This document shows, piece after piece, positions 43,387-52,553 of a stretch of DNA of 64,000 bases. Location of the stretch: assembly GCF_014621695.1 (NCBI RefSeq), contig NZ_CP061281.1:5890001-5954000 (forward strand), read 5' to 3'. The DNA comes from Streptomyces xanthii (GTDB taxonomy: Bacteria > Actinomycetota > Actinomycetes > Streptomycetales > Streptomycetaceae). Below the pieces are notes generated by a model. That model was given only the letters and a program-made list of their open reading frames with translations. It had not been told where the DNA came from and made no database searches. The first letter of the stretch is position 1; each line of letters starts with the position of its first letter. A program made the translations under genes and the position numbers.

Positions 43387-44274
43387 ATGTCCACATACCA
43401 CACCTGGATGCGCTACTTCACGCCCAGCCCGGCCCACCACCGCCTCGGCCTCGTCTGCCTCGGCGTCGGACTCCAGCACGGCCTCCTGCCCACCGTCGGA
43501 CCCCGCACCCTCGACCACCACGTCGCCGTCGTCATCACCGCCGGCACCGGCTGGTTCCAGAACGCCGACGGCCGCCGCACCACCATCACCGCCCCCGCCC
43601 TCATCTGGCTCACCCCCGGAGTCCCGCACCACTACGGCGCCGACCCCGACCACGGCTGGGACGAGTGCTTCGTCGACTTCACCGGACCCGCAGCCGCCAC
43701 CTACACCGAACTCGGCTACATAGAACCCGACCGCCCCGTCGTCCCCCTCGCCGACGCCGCAGGCGCCCGCGCCGCCGTCGGCCGCATCGCCCGCGCCGCC
43801 CGCCGCGGCAACCCCCTCCTCGAGGTCGAGACCGGCGCCGCCGTCCACGAACTCCTCGTCGCCCTGCGCCGCGCCCGCGCCGACATGGCCCCCGACGGCG
43901 ACCCCGTCCTCCAGGCCCTCGCCCGCGACGCCTTCCAGCCCCTCTCCGTCGCCGAACACGCCGCCCGCCACGGCATGACCCCCGCCGAACTGCGCACCGC
44001 CGTCCGCCGCGGCGCCGGCTGCAGCCCCAAGGACTACCTCCTCGGCATCCGCCTCGGCCGCGCCAAGGAACTCCTCGCCGCCACCGAACTCCCCGTCGCC
44101 GCCGTCGCCCGCCGCGTCGGCTACGACGACCCCGCCTACTTCTCCCGCCTCTTCACCCGCCGCGTCGGCACCGCACCCGTCCGCTTCCGCGAACAACAGG
44201 GCCGCGCCGTCCCCGGCGGCTGGTCCGACAAGATCCCCGACCCCGACCACCCGCCCATGCTCCACGTAGGCTGA
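43387..44274 (+). CDS. AraC-family regulator of the glycan module (inferred)
   Basis: This 295-residue regulator has an N-terminal cupin-type sensor (HHVAVVITAGTGWFQNADG, WLTPGVPHHY). The C-terminal double helix-turn-helix ends RVGYDDPAYFSRLFTRRVGT, then APVRFREQ. The ATG at 43387 follows GAGGGGACAG. It is divergent from GH35 with a direct-repeat site between them, also present before GH101, so it is the obvious candidate regulator of both. The inducer is presumably a galactose- or GalNAc-containing sugar. It is followed six bases later by chorismate mutase, probably by accident of spacing. Confidence 0.9.
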   Translation: MSTYHTWMRYFTPSPAHHRLGLVCLGVGLQHGLLPTVGPRTLDHHVAVVITAGTGWFQNADGRRTTITAPALIWLTPGVPHHYGADPDHGWDECFVDFTGPAAATYTELGYIEPDRPVVPLADAAGARAAVGRIARAARRGNPLLEVETGAAVHELLVALRRARADMAPDGDPVLQALARDAFQPLSVAEHAARHGMTPAELRTAVRRGAGCSPKDYLLGIRLGRAKELLAATELPVAAVARRVGYDDPAYFSRLFTRRVGTAPVRFREQQGRAVPGGWSDKIPDPDHPPMLHVG

Positions 44275-44280
44275 CCTCCC

Positions 44281-44664
44281 ATGACCACCAGCGACCCCGC
44301 ACCCCAGACGGAAGTCGACCCCGCCGTCCGCGCCGAGCTCGGCCGCCTGCGCGACAGCATCGACAACATCGACGCCGCCGTCGTCCACATGCTCGCCGAA
44401 CGCTTCAAGGCCACCCAGCAGGTCGGCCACCTCAAGGCCCAGCACGCCCTGCCGCCCGCCGACCCGGCCCGCGAGGCCCGCCAGATCGAGCGCCTGCGCC
44501 AGCTCGCCGAGAACGCCAAACTCGACCCCGCGTTCGCCGAGAAGTTCCTCAACTTCATCATCAGCGAGGTCATCCGCCACCACGAACAGATCGCGGCGGA
44601 AGCGGTCCCCTCGGGTGCGGTCGAATCGAGCGGGTCCGGAAAATCAAGCCCCTCCGGCGATTGA
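44281..44664 (+). CDS. Chorismate mutase, AroQ type
   Basis: This 127-residue all-helical protein has the AroQ pattern: ELGRLRDSIDNIDAAVVHML with its Arg, FKATQQVGHLKAQHALPPAD with the active-site Lys, then PAREARQIERLRQLAENAKL and KFLNFIISEVIRHHEQIAAE. It converts chorismate to prephenate for Phe and Tyr synthesis in the cytosol. The C-terminal 20 residues are Ser/Gly-rich and disordered. It starts with ATG six bases after the AraC stop. Confidence 0.92.
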   Translation: MTTSDPAPQTEVDPAVRAELGRLRDSIDNIDAAVVHMLAERFKATQQVGHLKAQHALPPADPAREARQIERLRQLAENAKLDPAFAEKFLNFIISEVIRHHEQIAAEAVPSGAVESSGSGKSSPSGD

Positions 44665-44700
44665 GGAGCGGGGTCCGGGGCAGAGCCCCGTGGCCTCAGC

Positions 44701-44785
44701 GCCGTCGGGGCCGCTGATCATCGGCGGCTGCAGCGCCGTCGCGGCCGGTCGCGCAGTTCCCCGCGCCCCTTACGGGGCGACCTAC
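44701..44785. repeat. Dispersed repeat copy (half element)
   Basis: GCCGTCGGGGCCGCTGATCA leads into GGTCGCGCAGTTCCCCGCGC and CCTTACGGGGCGACC. It resembles the two copies at 8561-8870 rather than the full palindromic form, with only one arm of the long hairpin. It fills most of the 194-base gap before pepN. Confidence 0.75.
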
Positions 44786-44858
44786 GCCCCGAGCCAAAGG
44801 CTGCGGCCCGACCGGGCACACCTGTCCCCGCGCCGGAGGCGTACGGCAACATGACCCC

Positions 44859-47351
44859 ATGCCCGTACTGACGCGCGACGAAGCGCAGACCCGCGCCCGG
44901 CTCATCGAGGTCCAGCGGTACACCGTGGACCTCGACCTCACCCGCGGCCCCGACACCTTCGACTCCCGCACCGCGATCCGCTTCACCACACGCACCGCGG
45001 GAGACACCTTCGTCGAGCTCAAACCCGCCGAACTGCGCTCCGTCACCCTCGACGGCCAGGCCCTGGACCCCGCCGCCCTCGACGGCAACCGCCTGCCCCT
45101 CACCGGCCTCACCGCCGGCGAGCACGAGCTTCGCGTCGACGCCGCCATGCGCTACTCGCACACCGGCGAGGGCATGCACCGCTTCACCGACCCCACCGAC
45201 GGCGAGACCTACGTCTACACCCAGCTGTTCATGGAGGACGTCCAGCGCGTCTTCGCCGCCTTCGACCAGCCCGACCTCAAGTCCGTCTTCGACCTCACCG
45301 TCACCGCCCCCGAAGGCTGGACCGTCCTCGCCAACAGCGTCACCGAACACCTCGGCGGGGGAAAGTGGCAGGCCGCCACCACCCCCCTCCTGTCGACCTA
45401 CCTCGTCGCCGTCGCCGCAGGCCCCTGGCACTCCGTCCGCACCGAACACCGCGGCCTGCCCTTCGGCCTCCACTGCCGCCGCTCCCTCGCACCCCACCTG
45501 GACGCCGACGCCGACGAACTCCTCGACATCACCCGCGCGTGCTTCGACCGCTACCACGAGAAGTTCGCCGAGCCCTACCCCTTCGACTCCTACGACCAGG
45601 CCTTCGTCCCCGAGTTCAACGCCGGCGCCATGGAGAACCCCGGACTCGTCACCTTCCGCGACGAGTTCGTCTACCGCTCCGCCGTCACCGACACCGAACG
45701 CCAGACCCGCGCCATGGTCATCGCCCACGAGATGGCCCACATGTGGTTCGGCGACCTCGTCACCCTCAAGTGGTGGGACGACATCTGGCTCAACGAGTCC
45801 TTCGCCGAGTACATGGGCTACCAGACCCTCACCGAAGCCACCCGCTTCACCGACACCTGGGTCGACTTCGGCATCTCCCGCAAGAACTGGGGCTACGAGG
45901 CCGACCAGCGCCCCTCCACCCACCCCGTCGCCCCCGAAGCCGTCGAGGACACCGCCTCCGCCCTCCTCAACTTCGACGGCATCTCCTACGCCAAGGGCGC
46001 CTCCGCCCTGCGCCAGCTCGTCAACTGGCTCGGCGAGAAGGACTTCCTCGCCGGCATCAACACCCACTTCGAACGCCACAAGTTCGCCAACGCCACCCTC
46101 GCCGACTTCATCGACTCCCTCGCCCACCACACCGACCGCGACGTCCACGCCTGGGCCGACGCCTGGCTGCGAACCACCGGAGTCGACACCCTCACCCCGC
46201 GCGTCACCGCGACCGAGGACAGCTGGACCCTCACCGTCGACCGCACCGGCAGCCGCCCCCACCGCATCGCCGTCGGCCTCTACGACCGCGACCCCGCCGA
46301 CGGCCGCGCCTTCGTCCTGCGCGAACGCGTCGACGTCGACGTCCCCGGCGAACCCGTCACCTTCCGCGGCCCGCGCCCCACCCTGATCGTCCCCAACGAC
46401 CAGGACCTCACCTACGCCAAGATCCGCCTCGACCCCGACTCCGAGGAAGCCGCCCTGCGCGGCCTGTCCGGCATCCCCGACCCCCTCACCCGCGCCGTCC
46501 TGTGGAACGCGCTGAGCGACATGGTCCGCGACGGCGAACTCCAGCCGGTCTCCTACCTGCTGGCCGCCCAGGCCCACCTCCCCGAGGAGACCGACCTCGC
46601 CCTCGTCCAGGGCGTCCTCTCCTTCGCCCACCACCAGGTCGCCGACCACTACAGCACCCCCGAACAGCGCCCCGAGGCCCTCACCCTCCTCACCTCCCTG
46701 TGCGAGGACATCGTCCGCCGCACCGAGGACGGAGAACGCCCCGGCCTGCGCCTCACCGCCGTCCGCCACCTCATCGACGCCGCCCAGCACGCCGACGTCA
46801 TCCGCGGCTGGTACGACAGCGGCAGCGTCCCCGGCGGACCCGAACTCGACCCCGAACTGCGCTGGCGCATCCTCGGCCGCATGAGCGTCCTCGGCGCCGT
46901 CGACGACGCCGTCATCGAGGCCGAACTCGCCCACGACCCCAGCGCCACCGGCCAGGAGGGCGCCGCCCGCTGCCACGCCGCGCTGCCCGACCCGCAGGCC
47001 AAGGCCGCCGCCTGGCACGCCCTGTTCACCGACGACCCCGCACGCGAACTCTCCAACTACCTGTTCACCGCCACCGCCCAGGGCTTCTGGCAACCCGAAC
47101 AGAACGACCTGCTGCGCGGCTACGTCGCCCGCTACTTCACCGACGTCACCGCCCTCGCGGAGCGCCGGGGGGCGGCTCTCGCGGCGGCGGCCGGGCGCTA
47201 CGCCTTCCCCGCGACAGCCATCTCCCCGGAGACCCTCCGGCTGGGCGAGTTCTGCCTCTCCGAGGGCAACCCGACCCCGGCCCTGCGCCGGCGTCTCGTC
47301 GACCAACTGGACGACCTGTCCAGGGCCCTCCGAGTCCGCGCCCAGGCCTGA
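44859..47351 (+). CDS. pepN: Aminopeptidase N (M1 family)
   Basis: This 830-residue zinc metallopeptidase removes N-terminal residues from peptides in the cytosol. The substrate motif GAMENPGLVTFRDEF and the zinc motif VIAHEMAHMWFGD, followed by WLNESFAEYMG (third ligand Glu), identify it. The N-terminal beta domain (RYTVDLDLTRGPDTF) and the C-terminal helical domain (ERAP1_C-like) are both complete, and length is normal for the actinobacterial enzyme. The ATG at 44859 lies just past a short GC-rich leader. Confidence 0.95.
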   Translation: MPVLTRDEAQTRARLIEVQRYTVDLDLTRGPDTFDSRTAIRFTTRTAGDTFVELKPAELRSVTLDGQALDPAALDGNRLPLTGLTAGEHELRVDAAMRYSHTGEGMHRFTDPTDGETYVYTQLFMEDVQRVFAAFDQPDLKSVFDLTVTAPEGWTVLANSVTEHLGGGKWQAATTPLLSTYLVAVAAGPWHSVRTEHRGLPFGLHCRRSLAPHLDADADELLDITRACFDRYHEKFAEPYPFDSYDQAFVPEFNAGAMENPGLVTFRDEFVYRSAVTDTERQTRAMVIAHEMAHMWFGDLVTLKWWDDIWLNESFAEYMGYQTLTEATRFTDTWVDFGISRKNWGYEADQRPSTHPVAPEAVEDTASALLNFDGISYAKGASALRQLVNWLGEKDFLAGINTHFERHKFANATLADFIDSLAHHTDRDVHAWADAWLRTTGVDTLTPRVTATEDSWTLTVDRTGSRPHRIAVGLYDRDPADGRAFVLRERVDVDVPGEPVTFRGPRPTLIVPNDQDLTYAKIRLDPDSEEAALRGLSGIPDPLTRAVLWNALSDMVRDGELQPVSYLLAAQAHLPEETDLALVQGVLSFAHHQVADHYSTPEQRPEALTLLTSLCEDIVRRTEDGERPGLRLTAVRHLIDAAQHADVIRGWYDSGSVPGGPELDPELRWRILGRMSVLGAVDDAVIEAELAHDPSATGQEGAARCHAALPDPQAKAAAWHALFTDDPARELSNYLFTATAQGFWQPEQNDLLRGYVARYFTDVTALAERRGAALAAAAGRYAFPATAISPETLRLGEFCLSEGNPTPALRRRLVDQLDDLSRALRVRAQA

Positions 47352-47358
47352 CCCGATC

Positions 47359-47420
47359 GCCCCTGGAGACAGCGCACGAAGTGCGCATCTCCAGGGGCGC
47401 GGGGAACTGCGCGACCAGCC
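47359..47420. repeat. Dispersed repeat copy downstream of pepN
   Basis: GCCCCTGGAGA and TCTCCAGGGGC pair around GCGCACGAAGTGCGC, followed by the common arm GCGCGGGGAACTGCGCGACC. This is the right half of the full element at 36669. Beyond it, up to 47612, I see no gene and no iron box. Confidence 0.75.
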
Positions 47421-47612
47421 ACGACGCACCCTGTCACCCGGCGACGAACCAGCGGAGCTACGGCGCACCCCCGCCCAATACACCACCCGCACCCCAAATC
47501 CCGCCCCCCATCCCCCTTTCGGGTCCACTTCACGTGATCACCCGGACCAAGACTCCGCCCCGTCGAAGACTGGCCGCACCCAGATCACCGCCCAGTCCCC
47601 GAAGGGTCCCGC

Positions 47613-49013
47613 ATGCGCACCTTGCCGCCCCTGGCCGGAGGCACAGACGGCCCCGACGCCCTGCGGCCCCTGCTCGACACCGTCCTGGACGCCCTGCGCA
47701 CCGGCGGCGCCGACCGAGGCGGCCCCCTCCCGGCCGGCGGCCCCGAAGCGGTCGCCGCCCGCGTCGAAGCGGCGGCCGGCGACCCCCTCCCCGACCACGG
47801 CACCGGAGCCGAAGCAGCCCTGCGCACCCTCGTCACCGCCCTCACCCAAGGCGCCGCCGACCCCGCCGACCCGCTGTGCGCGGCCCACCTCCACTGCCCG
47901 CCCCTCGCCGTCGCCACCGCCGCCGACCTCGCCGCGAGCGCCCTCAACCCCTCCATGGACTCCTGGGACCAGGCCCCCGCCGCCTCCGTCCTCGAAACCC
48001 TGATCACCGGCACCCTCGCCCGCGAGGTCTACCCGCACGCCGACACCGACGCCGGCACCGCCCCGGACGCCCTCGTCACCACCGGCGGCACCGAAGCCAA
48101 CCAGCTCGCCGTCCTCCTCGCCCGCGAGACCCACCGCACCACCCGCCCCGTCCAGCTCATCACCGGCGCCAACGCCCACCACAGCCTCACCCGCGCCGCC
48201 TGGCTCCTCGGCCTGCCCGAACCGATCGTGCTGCCCACCCCCAACGGCACCCTCGACCCCGCCACCCTCGACGAGGCCCTCACCGACCTCCCCGGCCCCC
48301 GGCTCGTCGCCGCCACCGCGGGCACCACCGACGCCGGCCTCATCGACCCGCTCCCCGAGATCGCCGACCGCTGCGCCGCCCACGGCGCCCGCCTCCACAT
48401 CGACGCCGCCTACGGCGCCGGCCTCCTGTTCAGCCCCCACCACCGCGCCGCGCTGACCGGACTCGACCGCGCCCACACCGTCACCCTCGACTTGCACAAA
48501 CTCGGCTGGCAACCCGTGGCCGCCGGACTCCTCGCCGTACGCCACCCCACCGACCTGGCCCCCCTCACCCACCAGGCCGACTACCTCAACGCCGACGACG
48601 ACACCGAAGCCGGACTCCCCGACCTCCTCGGCCGCTCCCTGCGCACCACCCGCCGCCCCGACATCCTCAAGATCGCCGTCACCCTCAAGGCCCTCGGCCG
48701 CACCGGCATCGCCGCCCTCGTCGACCAGGTCGTCGCCCTCGCCCACCACCTGGCCCGCCTCGTCGACCTCCACCCCGGCCTCGACCTCTACGACACCCCC
48801 ACCCTCACCACCGTCCTGTTCCGCCCCACCGGCGCGAACGACGACGACATCGCCGAGATCCGCCGCCGCCTGCTCACCGAAGGCCGCGCCGTCCTCGGCC
48901 GCGCCCGCGTGGACGGCCGCCTCTGGCTCAAGGCCACCCTCCTCAACCCGCACACCGACCCCGGCGACCTCGCCGCGCTCCTGAAACTGGTGGAAGGACA
49001 CACCCCCCGATGA
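47613..49013 (+). CDS. desA: PLP-dependent decarboxylase, lysine decarboxylase DesA-like
   Basis: This 466-residue group II decarboxylase has SALNPSMDSWDQAPAASVLE, TTGGTEANQLAVLLARE, the PLP-binding HIDAAYGAGLLF and the Schiff-base lysine in TLDLHKLGWQPVAAG. It fits lysine decarboxylases that make cadaverine for hydroxamate siderophores (DesA), with aromatic or diaminobutyrate decarboxylases as alternatives. The ATG at 47613 follows GAAGGG. It overlaps the N-hydroxylase gene by four bases, so the product is likely passed straight on. No DmdR/IdeR iron box is visible upstream, unlike the usual desferrioxamine operon. Confidence 0.85.
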   Translation: MRTLPPLAGGTDGPDALRPLLDTVLDALRTGGADRGGPLPAGGPEAVAARVEAAAGDPLPDHGTGAEAALRTLVTALTQGAADPADPLCAAHLHCPPLAVATAADLAASALNPSMDSWDQAPAASVLETLITGTLAREVYPHADTDAGTAPDALVTTGGTEANQLAVLLARETHRTTRPVQLITGANAHHSLTRAAWLLGLPEPIVLPTPNGTLDPATLDEALTDLPGPRLVAATAGTTDAGLIDPLPEIADRCAAHGARLHIDAAYGAGLLFSPHHRAALTGLDRAHTVTLDLHKLGWQPVAAGLLAVRHPTDLAPLTHQADYLNADDDTEAGLPDLLGRSLRTTRRPDILKIAVTLKALGRTGIAALVDQVVALAHHLARLVDLHPGLDLYDTPTLTTVLFRPTGANDDDIAEIRRRLLTEGRAVLGRARVDGRLWLKATLLNPHTDPGDLAALLKLVEGHTPR

Positions 49014-50464
49014 CTGCCGCGCCCGCACCGCAGCCCCCGCACACCCCCACCGACGCACCCCGCGACCTCGTCGGCATCGGCATCGGCCCCTTCAACCTCT
49101 CCCTCGCCGCCCTCGCCCACCCCCTCACCGAACTCGACACCGTCTTCTACGAACAGCGCCCCGCCTTCCACTGGCACCCCGGCCTGCTCATCGACGGCGC
49201 CACCCTCCAGGTCCCCTTCCTCGCCGACCTCGTCACCCTCGCCGACCCCGCCAGCCCCTGGTCCTTCCTCAACTACCTCAAGACCCGCGAACGCCTCTTC
49301 CCCTTCTACTTCGCCGAGCGCTTCCACATCCAGCGCGCCGAGTACGACGCCTACTGCCGCTGGGTCAGCGAGAACCTCCCCGGACTCCACTACGGCCACC
49401 AGGTCGACGCCGTCCGCTGGAACGCCGAACGCGCCCTGTTCGAAGTCGACTACACCCAACTCGACGCCCACGGCGAAGCCGAAGCCCTCGGCCGCACCCA
49501 CACCCGCAACATCGCCCTCGGCATCGGCACCGAACCCTTCGTCCCCGCCCCCCTCAAACCCCTCGCCGACGCCCCCACCGTCCCCGTGATCCACTCCGCC
49601 GACTACCTGAACCACCGCGAACGCCTCCTCGCCGCCGACCACGTCACCGTCATCGGCAGCGGCCAGTCCGGCGCCGAGATCTTCCTCGACCTCCTGCGCC
49701 GCCGCCCCACCGGCCGCGAGAACCTCCACTGGCTCGCCCGCACCCAGGCCTTCGCCCCCATGGAATACAGCAAACTCGGCCTCGAACACTTCACCCCCGA
49801 CTACACCCGCTACTTCCACGCCCTCCCCGAACCCGTACGCGACGGACTCGTCCCCGCCCAGTGGCAGCTCCACAAGGGCATCGACGCCGACACCATCGCC
49901 GCCATCCACGAAGAGCTCTACCAGCGCACCCTCCACGGCGGCTGGCCCGACGTCACCCTCACCCCCGGCGTCGGCGTCCGCACCGCCGGCCGCCTCGCCG
50001 ACCAGCGCATCGAACTCCACCTCGAACACCAGGAACAAGGCGTCCGCACCCGCCTCACCACCGACGCCGTCGTCCTCGCCACCGGCTACAAGGAACGCCC
50101 CCTCGGCCGCATCCTGTCCGGCCTCGACCCCCACATCCAGCGCGACGCCTCCGGCCGCCCCCGCATCGACGACCAGTTCCGCCTCGTCCTCGACGACACC
50201 GTCCAAGGCGCCGGCGGCCGCGTCTACGTACAGAACGCCGAACGCCACACCCACGGCGTCGGCGCCCCCGACCTCGGACTCGCCGCCTGGCGCAGCGCCA
50301 CCATCCTCAACAGCCTCACCGGCAAGGACCCCTACCCCCAGCCCCGCCGCACCGCCTTCACCACCTTCGGCCTCACCCCGAACGAGGAACGCGCCCCCCA
50401 AGGCCACACCGGACCCGGAGAGCGCGCTCTCGTGGAACTTCAGGACGACCTCGACCGGAGATGA
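49010..50464 (+). CDS. desB: Amine/lysine N6-hydroxylase, DesB-like
   Basis: This 484-residue class B N-hydroxylating flavoprotein has DLVGIGIGPFNLSLAALAHP (FAD), HPGLLIDGATLQVPFLADLV, VTVIGSGQSGAEIFLDLLRR (NADPH) and VVLATGYKERPLGRIL. It hydroxylates the amine made by the DesA-like enzyme (cadaverine or lysine) for hydroxamate formation. In the usual siderophore operon desC (acyltransferase) and desD (NIS synthetase) follow. Here the next gene is an opposite-strand nucleotidase, so the pathway is incomplete at this locus. Confidence 0.88.
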   Translation: MTAAPAPQPPHTPTDAPRDLVGIGIGPFNLSLAALAHPLTELDTVFYEQRPAFHWHPGLLIDGATLQVPFLADLVTLADPASPWSFLNYLKTRERLFPFYFAERFHIQRAEYDAYCRWVSENLPGLHYGHQVDAVRWNAERALFEVDYTQLDAHGEAEALGRTHTRNIALGIGTEPFVPAPLKPLADAPTVPVIHSADYLNHRERLLAADHVTVIGSGQSGAEIFLDLLRRRPTGRENLHWLARTQAFAPMEYSKLGLEHFTPDYTRYFHALPEPVRDGLVPAQWQLHKGIDADTIAAIHEELYQRTLHGGWPDVTLTPGVGVRTAGRLADQRIELHLEHQEQGVRTRLTTDAVVLATGYKERPLGRILSGLDPHIQRDASGRPRIDDQFRLVLDDTVQGAGGRVYVQNAERHTHGVGAPDLGLAAWRSATILNSLTGKDPYPQPRRTAFTTFGLTPNEERAPQGHTGPGERALVELQDDLDRR

Positions 50465-50489
50465 CCCCGGCCGCAACCGCCGGCCGGAA

Positions 50490-52304
50490 CTACTGGGCGA
50501 ACACCGGCGTCCCGGCCCGCGTCAGCCGCCAGTCCACCGACGCGAAGTCCGCCGGGTCCAGGACGCCCTTCGCCGTCACCCACTCCGCGATCCGCGTACG
50601 GATCTCCGTCGACTCCGACCACAACTCCTGGGCGTTCGCCACGTGCGGGAACGCACCGCCACCGTTCGCCCGGTAGTTGTTCACCGCGAACACGAACTTC
50701 GCCGCGTCATCCAGATCCTTGCCGCCGAACTTCAGATTCTTGATCCGCGAACCGGCCGGCTGCGCGATGTCGATGTCGTACGACAGCCCCGACACATAGT
50801 CGTAGTTGTAGTCCGGCCGGTTCCCCGCGTTCGTCAGCTTCTCCACGTCCACCGGCGCGTCCGGCGCCGTCTGCACGAAGTACTCCGCCGAGAACTCCAG
50901 GTACGCCCGCAGCTGCGCACCCGTCATCAACTTCGCGACCAGCGTGTTGTCGTACACGTACAAGCTCGACAGATCCCGGATCGTCACCTCGCCCGCCGGG
51001 ATCGCCGAGGTCCGCGAGAACGGCGACGCCTGCGACAGCACCGGCAGCGACGCGTACTCCGTCGACTTCAGCGCCTCCGTCACCACGTCCGCCTGCACCT
51101 TGTTGATCAGGTCGATGATCGGCGCGTCCTTGTACCGCGCGTCCACCGTCGTCAGCTCGACCTTCGCCGAACCCACCACCTGGTTCACGTACTTCACCAC
51201 CAGCGCGTGCTGCGCCGCCAGCAGCTTCGTGATCGCCGGATCGTCCGGCACCGTGTTCGAGTTCAGCAGCTTCGACGTCACCGACGCCACCGTCCAGCGA
51301 CCCTTCACCCACTCCAGCTCGAAGTCGAACCGCGCGAGCCGCTCCGCGTAGCACAGCGGCTCCGCGAGGACGACCGGCCGGCCCGTTTCCTCGTTCGTCA
51401 CCACCTGCTGCTCGATCTCCACGTGCGCGTGCCCCACCAGGATCGCGTCGATCCCCGGCACCTTCGCCGCCACCCGCGCCGCCGCGTTCTCCACGTACGG
51501 CAGCTGGTCACCCCACGACGACGTGCCCGACGCGCCCGAGTGCGCCGACACGATCACCACGTCCGCACCCATCGACCGCAGCTTCGGCACCCACTTCGCC
51601 GCCTGCTCCTCCAGCCCCGGGAACTTCAGCTTCCCCTGCACGTACGCCTTGTCCCAGATCGCGATGCCCGGGTTCGTCAGCCCCAGGACCGCCACCTTCA
51701 CGTCCTTGCCGTGCGGCGTGCGCAGCGTCCTGATCACGTACGGCGCGAACGCCGGCTTCTCCGTCTTCGCGTCCACCGCGTTCGCCCCCAGCAGCGGGAA
51801 ACGCAGCTGCGACTCGAACTTGCGCAGCGTGTCGATGCCGTAGTTGAACTCGTGATTGCCGAGAGCCGCCGCGTCGTACCCGATCGCGTTCATCGCCTGC
51901 GCCATCGGATGCACCGGACCGTTCGCCGCCGTGATCGGATCCACGCGCGCGAAGTAGTACGTCAGGGGAGTGCCCTGGATCGTGTCACCCGCGTCGATCA
52001 GCAGCGTGTTGCCCCGGCCCTCCTCCTCACGGATCCTCGACACCAGCGTCGAGATCCGCGACAGACCCTGCGCGTTGCCCGCCGCGTCCTTGTACTCGGC
52101 GTCCTTGTAGTAGTCCCAGTTGAAGACGTGACCGTGCAGGTCCGTCGTGCCCATGACCGTGAACGCGTACCGCTTCCTCGGCTTCCCGCGGCCCGGAGCG
52201 CCCGTGGCGGCCTCGGCCGACGGCGCCACGGCACCACCGGCCAGCGCGACACCCGCACCGGTCGCGGCGGACTTGCCCAGGAAGGATCTGCGGTTCAACG
52301 ACAT
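50490..52304 (-). CDS. 5'-nucleotidase/2',3'-cyclic phosphodiesterase family, Tat-exported
   Basis: This 604-residue secreted metallophosphatase starts with the twin-arginine signal NRRSFLGKSAATGAGVALAG. The calcineurin-like metal motifs are TTDLHGHVFNWD, DAGDTIQG, LGNHEFNYGID, VVIVSAHSG and VGHAHVEI. The C-terminal substrate domain has NNYRANGGGAFPH. It would dephosphorylate nucleotides outside the cell to salvage phosphate and nucleoside. The ATG at 52304 is well placed. The 249 bases upstream also serve pyk; no clear Pho box was seen. Confidence 0.93.
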   Translation of the reverse strand: MSLNRRSFLGKSAATGAGVALAGGAVAPSAEAATGAPGRGKPRKRYAFTVMGTTDLHGHVFNWDYYKDAEYKDAAGNAQGLSRISTLVSRIREEEGRGNTLLIDAGDTIQGTPLTYYFARVDPITAANGPVHPMAQAMNAIGYDAAALGNHEFNYGIDTLRKFESQLRFPLLGANAVDAKTEKPAFAPYVIRTLRTPHGKDVKVAVLGLTNPGIAIWDKAYVQGKLKFPGLEEQAAKWVPKLRSMGADVVIVSAHSGASGTSSWGDQLPYVENAAARVAAKVPGIDAILVGHAHVEIEQQVVTNEETGRPVVLAEPLCYAERLARFDFELEWVKGRWTVASVTSKLLNSNTVPDDPAITKLLAAQHALVVKYVNQVVGSAKVELTTVDARYKDAPIIDLINKVQADVVTEALKSTEYASLPVLSQASPFSRTSAIPAGEVTIRDLSSLYVYDNTLVAKLMTGAQLRAYLEFSAEYFVQTAPDAPVDVEKLTNAGNRPDYNYDYVSGLSYDIDIAQPAGSRIKNLKFGGKDLDDAAKFVFAVNNYRANGGGAFPHVANAQELWSESTEIRTRIAEWVTAKGVLDPADFASVDWRLTRAGTPVFAQ

Positions 52305-52553
52305 GGACGTGCTCCTGACCTACGGACGAACGACAGTTGGTGACGCGCGTAGATTCTGGACCAGGAACACCGACCCGCAACACCCCCCGCACATTTCGAT
52401 CCGGTGACCGGCCGACGAACCACCCCGCCCGCACGCTCATCAGAGCAGCCACCCGCACAGATACAAGACTTGTCAACAGTCCTTCGGGTAAAGCTTGTTG
52501 AGTCGTCATGTCGCACCAAATCTCTACCCGCCGGTAAGCCCTAGGCTCGAAAC

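Noticed and set aside
47421..47612. DmdR/IdeR iron box before desA
   Set aside because: No TTAGGTTAG-like palindrome is present in the gap.
45365..50464. 1699-codon frame ending in the N-hydroxylase
   Set aside because: The first ~1200 codons are pepN and desA read in the wrong frame; the gene starts at 49010.
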